The notes beneath the pieces were generated by a model. The model ran no database searches and was not told where the DNA came from. It worked only from the letters and a program-made list of their open reading frames with translations. From Nostocales cyanobacterium LEGE 12452 (GTDB taxonomy: Bacteria > Cyanobacteriota > Cyanobacteriia > Cyanobacteriales > Nostocaceae), in contig JADEXV010000017.1 of the NCBI GenBank assembly GCA_015206945.1, forward strand, positions 1-55,614: a stretch of 55,614 nucleotides of DNA. The letters are read 5' to 3'. Position 1 is the stretch's first letter, and each line of letters opens with the position of its first letter. This document shows, one piece after another, positions 8,852-16,701 of the stretch. Both the position numbers and the translations under genes were made by a program.

Positions 8852-11800
8852 ATGACCTTATCACCTGTAGATTACCAATCGACATTAACTGCGGTTGATT
8901 TTGATCCATTTGCAGATGGAGAATTACTTCTAACCGCCCCCGCCACAGAATCACAAAAAGAAATTTGGGCTTCTGTGCAAATGGGTGATGCTGCCAATTG
9001 TGCTTATAACGAGTCTCAATATCTGCGACTAAAAGGCGAACTTGATGTCAAATTTTTCCAATCTTCGGTGGAAAAGTTAGTACAACGTCATGAAGCACTA
9101 CGGACAACTTTTAGTACCGATGGCAATACACTCTGCATTGTTGCTTCTCGGCAAATTGAAATTCCTATTATTGAACTGTCTAACCTAGAACCACAGGAAA
9201 AACAGGAAAAATTAGCTAGTATCTTTCGACAAGAGGTAGAGCAACCTTTTGATTTGGAACATGGCCCTCTATTTAGGGCAAAAATTGTCAAATTGCAGCC
9301 GCAGGAGCATCTAGCTATTTTGACAGCCCATCATATTATTTGTGATGGTTGGTCTTGGGCGGTGCTGATGCCAGATTTGGGTAAACTTTATTCTGGCTTG
9401 CAACAGGGTATTGTTCCTGAATTAGAAGAACCAGACTATTTAAGTGAATATGCGATTTTGCAGGAAGAAGAGGCGGATAGTCCAGAAGCGATCGCCACAG
9501 AGCAATACTGGTTACAACAATTCGCTGACTCTGTACCTGTACTGGATTTCCCTAGCGATCACCCCCGTCCCCCACTCAGAACCTTTAACGCCGCCCGCGA
9601 AGATTGGCATTTAAGTCCCGAATTACTTGCCAACCTGAAACAACTAGGAACAAAACTTGGTTGTAGCTTTATGACTACGATCCTGGGAGGATTCGAGGTC
9701 TGGCTGCACCGTCTGACAGGACAAAATGACTTGGTTGTTGGTATTCCAGCCGCCGGACAAGCTGCTTTGGGGCAATATAATCTCGTAGGTCACTGTGTAA
9801 ATTTACTACCATTGCGTAGCCAGATTAATGGCGAAAAATCGTTCAGCGACTACTTGCAATCGCGGCGATCGGCTGTCTTAGATGCTTATGACCATCAACA
9901 ATTTACCTTTGGTAGTCTAGTCAAAAAATTAGTATTACCACGGGATTCCAGCCGCATTCCCTTAGTACCAATTATATTTAATGTCGATCAAGCTTTAGAC
10001 AGCGATCAACTTCCCTTTATTGATTTAGAGGTAGAATTTTTCTCTAATCCCCGCGCATTCGAGAATTTTGAACTGTTTATCAATGCTACGGAATCGCATG
10101 GTGAACTTATTCTGGAATGCCAGTACAACACTAATTTATTTGACGCTGATACTATCCGCCGTCGGATGGCAGAGTTTGAAACTTTGTTATTGGGCATAGT
10201 TGCTAACCCTAATCAAATTATTGCTAAATTGCCAATTTTGCCAGCAGTTGAGCAACAGTTATTAGCAACATGGAACAATACTCAAACAGCTTATCCCCAA
10301 GATATCTGCATTCACCAACTGTTTGAAACTCAAGTGGAGAAGACTCCAGATGCGATCGCTGTAGTTTTTGAAGATCAACAAATTAGCTACCGCGAATTGA
10401 ATCAGCGAGCCAATCAACTAGCCCATTATCTCCAAAGCTTAGGAGTCGGGTCAGAAGTTCTGGTTGGTCTGTGTGTCGAGCGCAGCTTGGAAATGGTTGT
10501 AGGAGTTTTAGGGATTCTCAAAGCCGGGGGAGCATACGTACCATTAGATTATGCTTATCCTCAAGAACGTTTAGCTTTCATGCTGCAAGATGCTCAGGTG
10601 TCAGTGCTACTAACGCAAGAGAAGCTAAAGTCGGGGCTACCAAACCATCAAGCAGAGATTGTTTGCCTTGATAGCAACTGGCAGTCCATAAATAATTATG
10701 GGTCAGATAACCCAACACATAACATTACTTCCAATAACTTAGCCTACGTCATCTATACATCTGGCTCGACAGGTCAACCAAAAGGCGTTCAAATTCAACA
10801 TCAGAGTGCTGTTAATCTTCTGAATGCGATCGCTAAAGAACCCGGTTTAACCGCTGAGGATACTCTCCTTTCTGTTACTAGCCTATCCTTTGATATTGCC
10901 GTTTCAGAAATTTTTCTACCTCTGTCTGTAGGTGCGAAGTTGGTGTTGGTGAGCCGTGAAGTTGCGGCTGACGGTACTCAACTGTTAAAAGCCCTAACCA
11001 CCTCCGGGGCAACCTTTATGCAACCGACACCAATTACTTGGCGGTTACTACTGGCAGCCGGATGGCAAGGTAGTCCTCAACTGAAGATGATTTCCACAGG
11101 TGAAGCCTTACCTAGAGACCTCGCAAATCAATTATTACCAAAGGGAGCTTGTCTGTGGAACCTGTACGGGCCTACAGAAACAACGATTTGGTCAACAGGC
11201 TACAAGGTGACAACGGCAAATAAACCAATAGGCATTGGTTGCCCTCTAACTAATACGCAAATCTACATTTTAGACTCCCATTTACAACCCGTTCCCATTG
11301 GTATATCAGGTGAGTTGTATATTGGTGGCGAAGGACTAGCAAGGGGATATCTAAATCGTCCCGAACTGACTGCTGAAAGATTTATTTCTAATCCCTTCAG
11401 CCCAAACCCTGAATCGCGCTTATACAAAACTGGGGATTTAGCTCGCTATTTACCAGATGGACATATTGAATACTTGGGTCGTATCGACTATCAGGTAAAA
11501 TTGCGTGGTTTCCGCATAGAATTGGGTGAAATTGAAACCGCACTCCTGCAACATCCAGGAGTAAAAGAAGCTGTTGTAATTGTTCGAGAAGACATTCCTA
11601 ATGAAACTAGTTTAGTCGGTTATATTGTTGCCGAAACTGGTCAAGATAACTTGGAAGTTATTTCGCAATTGCGTCGATTCTTGAAACAACAACTTCCTGA
11701 CTTTATGGTGCCAACAATCTTTATGGCACTAGAAGCTATGCCGTTAACCCCTAATGGCAAAGTCGATCGCAAGGCATTGCCAAAGCCTGATGCTTCCCGC

Positions 11801-12121
11801 CCAGAACTGGAGGCAAATTATGTAGCGCCTCGCACTCCCATTGAACAGCAGATTGCAGATATATGGGCGCAGGTTCTTAATGTCAAACAGGTTGGGATTA
11901 ACGACAACTTTTTTGAATTGGGTGGATACTCTCTACTAGGAATTCAAGTGGTTTCTCGAATGCGCCAAGCGTTGCAAGCAGAAATTCTGATGTCCAATTT
12001 ATTCGAATTACCAACGGTAGCAGATTTGGCTGAACGAGTGGAGACTCTGCGGTGGGCAGCCCAAGGTGTTCAGGCTGCTGAGAGTGAAACAGCTGATGAT
12101 TACGAGGAAGGTGAGCTATGA
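8852..12121 (+). CDS. NRPS elongation module, C-A-PCP
   Basis: This 1089-aa protein should condense the upstream beta-amino acyl unit with one amino acid. The C domain (about 25-450) has the intact motif HHIICDG with His160, His161 and Asp165. The A domain (about 465-960) has YTSGSTGQPKG, NLYGPTET and NGKVDR. The pocket read by alignment to GrsA is DISQITLIWK; the closest code I remember is the glycine type DILQLGLIWK, so Gly or another small residue is a tentative guess. The PCP serine is Ser1027 in LGGYSL. The C-terminus is acidic (DDYEEGEL), fitting a short motif that binds the TubC-type docking domain of the next protein. Its TGA overlaps the next ATG by 4 nt (ATGA), indicating translational coupling. 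Confidence 0.94.
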   Translation: MTLSPVDYQSTLTAVDFDPFADGELLLTAPATESQKEIWASVQMGDAANCAYNESQYLRLKGELDVKFFQSSVEKLVQRHEALRTTFSTDGNTLCIVASRQIEIPIIELSNLEPQEKQEKLASIFRQEVEQPFDLEHGPLFRAKIVKLQPQEHLAILTAHHIICDGWSWAVLMPDLGKLYSGLQQGIVPELEEPDYLSEYAILQEEEADSPEAIATEQYWLQQFADSVPVLDFPSDHPRPPLRTFNAAREDWHLSPELLANLKQLGTKLGCSFMTTILGGFEVWLHRLTGQNDLVVGIPAAGQAALGQYNLVGHCVNLLPLRSQINGEKSFSDYLQSRRSAVLDAYDHQQFTFGSLVKKLVLPRDSSRIPLVPIIFNVDQALDSDQLPFIDLEVEFFSNPRAFENFELFINATESHGELILECQYNTNLFDADTIRRRMAEFETLLLGIVANPNQIIAKLPILPAVEQQLLATWNNTQTAYPQDICIHQLFETQVEKTPDAIAVVFEDQQISYRELNQRANQLAHYLQSLGVGSEVLVGLCVERSLEMVVGVLGILKAGGAYVPLDYAYPQERLAFMLQDAQVSVLLTQEKLKSGLPNHQAEIVCLDSNWQSINNYGSDNPTHNITSNNLAYVIYTSGSTGQPKGVQIQHQSAVNLLNAIAKEPGLTAEDTLLSVTSLSFDIAVSEIFLPLSVGAKLVLVSREVAADGTQLLKALTTSGATFMQPTPITWRLLLAAGWQGSPQLKMISTGEALPRDLANQLLPKGACLWNLYGPTETTIWSTGYKVTTANKPIGIGCPLTNTQIYILDSHLQPVPIGISGELYIGGEGLARGYLNRPELTAERFISNPFSPNPESRLYKTGDLARYLPDGHIEYLGRIDYQVKLRGFRIELGEIETALLQHPGVKEAVVIVREDIPNETSLVGYIVAETGQDNLEVISQLRRFLKQQLPDFMVPTIFMALEAMPLTPNGKVDRKALPKPDASRPELEANYVAPRTPIEQQIADIWAQVLNVKQVGINDNFFELGGYSLLGIQVVSRMRQALQAEILMSNLFELPTVADLAERVETLRWAAQGVQAAESETADDYEEGEL

Positions 12122-15100
12122 AAACATTAGATGAACTACTATCTGAGCTACGTCAGCGCGATGTCAAACTTTGGCTAGAAGGCGATGCCTGCGGCGGGCA
12201 TAGCCAACGCTTACGCTATCGGGCTGCAAAAGATAGTCTCACACCAGAATTGCTAACCGAGTTAAAGACTCAAAAAGCCGAAATCATCAACTTTCTCCGA
12301 AAAATTAACACAGCCGCCAGTTCACAGATTCCCCCAATTGTCGCTTGTGAACGGAATGGCAACTTGCCGCTTTCCTTTGGTCAGCAACGGATATGGTTCC
12401 TCCATCAGTTTGAACCTGATAGTTCCTCAAATAATATGCCAGTTGTCGTGCGTTTTACGGGGAATCTGAATGTTGCTGTCTTAGAGGAAAGTTTAAGAGA
12501 AGTCGTTCGTCGCCATGAAGTTCTGCGGACAACTTTTCCAGCAGTGAATGGAAAGCCCACTCAAGTCATCGCCACCGATGTTTCCTTGACATTGCCAATA
12601 ATTGACTTGCGGCAAGTACCAGATGAACAACGAGAAGCGGAAGCTCATCTACTAGCAACTAAAGAAGCTCATCAACCCTTTGATTTAGGCAATGGGCCGA
12701 TTTTGCGGGTGTTACTGCTGCGATTAAGCGATCGCGAACATCTGCTAATTTGGAATATGCACTGCATAGTTTGTGATGGAGCTTCATCCGATCTGTTCTA
12801 TCAAGACCTGATTACCATCTATAAAGCATTATCAGCAGGCCAGGTTTCCCCTTTAACTCCCTTACCAGTGCAGTATGCTGATTTTACCAATTGGCAATAT
12901 CAATGGCTCCAGGGAGAGGTTTTAGAGTCACAGGTAAACTACTGGAAGCAAAAGCTAGAAGGCAATTTACCGATCATTGAGTTACCTTACGATCGCCCCC
13001 GTCCTCAAGGAGTGCAAACCTATCGAGGCGATCGCGCGGCCCTGCTGTTATCAAAGGCGCTGAACCATGCTCTGACAGACATGAGTCAAAAATGGGGTGT
13101 CACCCTGTTCATGACTCTATTGGCAGCATTCGAGCTATTGCTCTACCGTTATTCTGGACAAGAAGACCTACTAATTAACTTTGCAAGTGCAGGTCGAGGA
13201 CAAGTTGAAACCGAGGGGCTGATTGGATTTTTTTCTAATACTCTTGTACTGCGGAGTAACTTTGCAGGCAACCCAACTTTCCGAGAATTATTAGACCGAG
13301 TGCGTAAGGATTGTTTAGAGGCTTATACCCATCAAGACCTACCCTTTGAAAAGCTAATTGAAGAACTTAGACCAGAACAGCGAAGTCGCAATAGTTCGCC
13401 CCTGTTCCAGGTAAAATTCTCCCTCAATCCTCCTTGGTCGAATGGTCGTGGCATGGCATCAGTGCAACTACCTGATTTAACTATCACTTCTCTATTTGGC
13501 TACATCTATCATGGCAAGACCAAATACGATCTGACATTGGTCTTGCGGGAACAGGATAATGGTCTGGGTATGGTATTTGATTACAATGCCGAGATGTTTG
13601 ATGCCAGTACAATAGAGCGGATGTTGGCACACTTCAAAACTTTACTCGAAGGTATTGTTGCTAATCCCGATCGCCCGATTGCTGAATTACCCCTGTTGAC
13701 AGCACCTGAACAACATCAATTGTTAGTTGAGTGGAATAGCAAACAAGCTGATTATCCCCAAGATACTTGTATCCATCACTGGTTTGAAACTCAAGCTAAA
13801 AGAACTCCAAATAATATTGCAGTCAGTTTTAAAAATCAGCAATTAACTTATCAGGAACTTAACCAGCGGGCAAATCAATTAGCCTACTATTTGCAAACTT
13901 TAGGAGTAGAATCGGGGATACTCATCGGTCTTTATCTAGAGCCTTCCCTGGAGATGATTGTGGGGCTGTTGGGTATTTTGAAAGTCGGTGGAACTTACGT
14001 ACCGATCGCTCCGACATCTGGGCAAGATGGTTTGGCTGTCATTTTAGAAGATGCCCGAATATCTTTGGTGTTAACCCAAAGCTCATTAGTTGAGAAGCTC
14101 TCTAAGCATCAAGCACAAGCTATCTGTTTGGATAGTGATTGGAAAGTTATTGCCGTACACGTGACTGAAAATCCAGAAAGTTATGGCACAGATCGGACTC
14201 TCGCCTGTGTAATGTATGTGTCCGGGTCCAATGGAAAGCCCAACGGTATAGCTATTACCCACCATAATCTTGTCAGCCACAGCTTGGCAATTAGCCAAAC
14301 TTGGGAGTTGACTCAGAGCGATCGCCTACTACTCATACCTAGTATCAGCTGCAATACGTTCATTGAATCACTCTTTCCCACTTGGATTACTGGTGCTACT
14401 GCAATTCTCCAATCTCAGGAGATGCAATCGACGGGGCAGTTTTTCCCATTCATTGCTCAACAACAAATTACTGTTGTTAATCTAGCCACATCTTTTTGGT
14501 ATGAGTTAGTCAAGGAGCTATCTGTGTCTCCCCAAAGCTTACCAGCCAGCTTGCGCTTAGTCATGGTTGGTGGCGAAAAAGCCTCACGGCAAGCTTATCT
14601 AACTTGGGTAGAAAAAGTTGGCAAGCAAGTACGTTGGTTGAATGCTTATGGATCGCTAGAAACAACTTTAACCGCTACGGTTTACGATCCAGAAACTGCC
14701 ACTGATGCCAGTAACACTCGGTCAGAAATTCCCATAGGAAAAGCGATCGCCAATACTCAAATCTACATCCTCGATCGGCGATCGCAACTCCTCCCTATTG
14801 GTGTAACTGGTGAAATCTACATCAGCGGTATCGGTGTTACGCAAGGCTACTTTAATCGTCTCGAATTAACATCTGATAAATTTATCCCCAATCCCTTTAG
14901 CAGTGAATCTGGAGCATACCTTTACAGAACTGGTGACTTAGGACGCTACTTAAGTGATGGCAATATTGAGTTTTTAGGCCGCTTAGACAATCAGGTAAAA
15001 ATTCGTGGCTTTCGCATTGAGTTGACTGAAATTGAAACAATTTTAGGTCAATATCCAGGCGTGCAAAAAACTGTGGTAATTGCCAAAGAAGATGTTCTTG

Positions 15101-16434
15101 GGGATAAAAGTTTAGTTGCTTATGTTGTCCCCAAACAAGGTGAGACTTTTAGAAGTGAGCAACTGCTGAGTTTTCTTCAGCAAAAGTTACCTAAACATTT
15201 GTTGCCTTTTGCCTTTTTCATAGTCGATTCTTTGCCATTAAATGCTAATGGCGAAGTCGATCGCCAAGCCTTATCTGCGCTGAATCCAACTAATTCTAAA
15301 ATAGAAAAAATATTTGCCACAGCAGAAGATCCATTACAACTTCAGTTAACTAAAATCTGGGAAAATCTTTTAGGTATTCATCCCATTGGCATAAAAGACA
15401 ACTTTTTTGATTTGGGTGGAAACTCACTACTTGCAGTACACCTGTTTTCTCAGATTGAAAAGACATTTGGTTTAAATCTGCCCTTAGCTATTCTCTTGCA
15501 ATCTTCAACTATTGAGCAATTAACTAATTTTATTCGCCAGCAAGGATTTTTGCCAGAAAGCCATAATCAGGTTGAGAGTAATACTAGTACCAACTCAGAA
15601 AAACCGATGCCTTGGTCATCACTAGTGCCAATGCAGCCCAACGGTTCTAAGCCACCTCTTTTTTGCATCCATGCAATTGGTTTAAGTGTTCTCTATTACC
15701 GAGATTTATCACTTCATTTGGGTGAAAATCAGCCATTTTATGCACTACAAGCACGAGGATTAAGTGGGAAAGAAGCTCCCTTTACCAAGCTTACAGAAAT
15801 GGCGGCTCATTACATCAAAGAGATACAAACTATTCAACCTGAAGGCCCTTATTTTTTGGGTGGTTCCTCCTTTGGTGGACTAGTAGCTTGGGAAATAGCT
15901 CAACAATTAGTAAGGCAAGGTCAAAAAGTAGCTTTGTTAGCTTTATTTGATACTACAGGCCCAAATTATATTAAACAAGCGCCATTAGAAAAACGAGTTT
16001 CTCAGCATTGGGACAACTTGACAAAACTTGGGACTAATTACGTGCTTGAGCAAATCAAGAACAAAAGCTCTTGGCTGAAGTATAAACTTCAAGAAAAGTT
16101 CCGAAAATTGATCTTTAAATTTTCCTTAATAATTTGGCGGACTGTACCTTATAACTACCGGAAATTAACAATCGAAGAAGCCAATAAACAGGCAGCCAGA
16201 GAATACGTTCTAAAAGCTTATCCAGGTCGAGTCACTGTATTCCGAGCAGAAGAGCGCGTTGCATTGGAAAAACGGGAGGTTGACCCCCAAATGGGTTGGA
16301 GTCAAATGGTCTTAGGAGGTTTGGATATTCAAAATGTCCCAGGAAACCACGACTCTATTTTTAGAGAACCCCATGTCCGAACTCTATCTGAAAAGATGAG
16401 GGATTGTATAGATAGAGCTATTGTAGACATCTAA
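12118..16434 (+). CDS. Terminal NRPS: TubC docking-C-A-PCP-TE with degenerate C and A domains
   Basis: The protein (1438 aa) starts with a TubC-type docking domain (1-60) containing a 7-residue insertion, A24-Q30. The C domain (about 70-500) has HCIVCDG at 215-221: the second, catalytic His is Cys216. The A domain (about 530-1060) is degraded at several core sites: A3 is YVSGSNGKPNG (Lys to Asn709), the Asp235 position is Asn746, A5 is NAYGSLE, and the A10 lysine is Glu1046 (NGEVDR). In contrast the PCP keeps Ser1103 (LGGNSL) and the thioesterase keeps Ser1251 in GSSFG and His1411 in GNHD. The protein therefore looks competent to hold and release a chain but not to activate or condense an amino acid by the normal mechanism. 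There are no frameshifts, so selection still maintains the frame. A stem-loop follows at 16469. Confidence 0.94.
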   Translation: MKTLDELLSELRQRDVKLWLEGDACGGHSQRLRYRAAKDSLTPELLTELKTQKAEIINFLRKINTAASSQIPPIVACERNGNLPLSFGQQRIWFLHQFEPDSSSNNMPVVVRFTGNLNVAVLEESLREVVRRHEVLRTTFPAVNGKPTQVIATDVSLTLPIIDLRQVPDEQREAEAHLLATKEAHQPFDLGNGPILRVLLLRLSDREHLLIWNMHCIVCDGASSDLFYQDLITIYKALSAGQVSPLTPLPVQYADFTNWQYQWLQGEVLESQVNYWKQKLEGNLPIIELPYDRPRPQGVQTYRGDRAALLLSKALNHALTDMSQKWGVTLFMTLLAAFELLLYRYSGQEDLLINFASAGRGQVETEGLIGFFSNTLVLRSNFAGNPTFRELLDRVRKDCLEAYTHQDLPFEKLIEELRPEQRSRNSSPLFQVKFSLNPPWSNGRGMASVQLPDLTITSLFGYIYHGKTKYDLTLVLREQDNGLGMVFDYNAEMFDASTIERMLAHFKTLLEGIVANPDRPIAELPLLTAPEQHQLLVEWNSKQADYPQDTCIHHWFETQAKRTPNNIAVSFKNQQLTYQELNQRANQLAYYLQTLGVESGILIGLYLEPSLEMIVGLLGILKVGGTYVPIAPTSGQDGLAVILEDARISLVLTQSSLVEKLSKHQAQAICLDSDWKVIAVHVTENPESYGTDRTLACVMYVSGSNGKPNGIAITHHNLVSHSLAISQTWELTQSDRLLLIPSISCNTFIESLFPTWITGATAILQSQEMQSTGQFFPFIAQQQITVVNLATSFWYELVKELSVSPQSLPASLRLVMVGGEKASRQAYLTWVEKVGKQVRWLNAYGSLETTLTATVYDPETATDASNTRSEIPIGKAIANTQIYILDRRSQLLPIGVTGEIYISGIGVTQGYFNRLELTSDKFIPNPFSSESGAYLYRTGDLGRYLSDGNIEFLGRLDNQVKIRGFRIELTEIETILGQYPGVQKTVVIAKEDVLGDKSLVAYVVPKQGETFRSEQLLSFLQQKLPKHLLPFAFFIVDSLPLNANGEVDRQALSALNPTNSKIEKIFATAEDPLQLQLTKIWENLLGIHPIGIKDNFFDLGGNSLLAVHLFSQIEKTFGLNLPLAILLQSSTIEQLTNFIRQQGFLPESHNQVESNTSTNSEKPMPWSSLVPMQPNGSKPPLFCIHAIGLSVLYYRDLSLHLGENQPFYALQARGLSGKEAPFTKLTEMAAHYIKEIQTIQPEGPYFLGGSSFGGLVAWEIAQQLVRQGQKVALLALFDTTGPNYIKQAPLEKRVSQHWDNLTKLGTNYVLEQIKNKSSWLKYKLQEKFRKLIFKFSLIIWRTVPYNYRKLTIEEANKQAAREYVLKAYPGRVTVFRAEERVALEKREVDPQMGWSQMVLGGLDIQNVPGNHDSIFREPHVRTLSEKMRDCIDRAIVDI
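12187..12207. repeat. In-frame 21-bp dispersed-repeat insertion in the docking domain
   Basis: The docking domain expected as LEGD-RLRYRA is interrupted by 21 bp (GCCTGCGGCGGG then CATAGCCAA) coding for ACGGHSQ. The same word family recurs between genes at about 30338-30378 in inverted orientation. Removing the insert would restore GGCGATCGC, which contains most of a HIP1 octamer. The insertion keeps the frame. Confidence 0.7.
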
Positions 16435-16468
16435 AATTGATCTAATTTGCAGAAATAGTTATAGCTTT

Positions 16469-16507
16469 CAACCTCATCTCGCTTCCGGGATGGGGTTGTT
16501 TTATTTG
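16469..16507 (+). terminator. Rho-independent terminator after the NRPS genes
   Basis: CAACCTCATC at 16469-16478 pairs with GATGGGGTTG at 16490-16499 to form a 10-bp stem, followed by TTTTATTT. The same stem family ends the next two genes at 19175 and 21797. Confidence 0.75.
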
Positions 16508-16701
16508 TAAGTAATATCTTTAATTATATATGTATAAATTAGATTGACACAAAGCCCTTCCCTCATTGTATAAGCTGAAAAATGCTTAGTATATATACTG
16601 AGGTTTTAAAAAAAATAAGACAATAAGCTATATAGTACATTCTTATCTTTGCTAGAAAAGAATATTACTTTTACAAACTATTTTGCAATCTCAAGGGAAA
16701 T

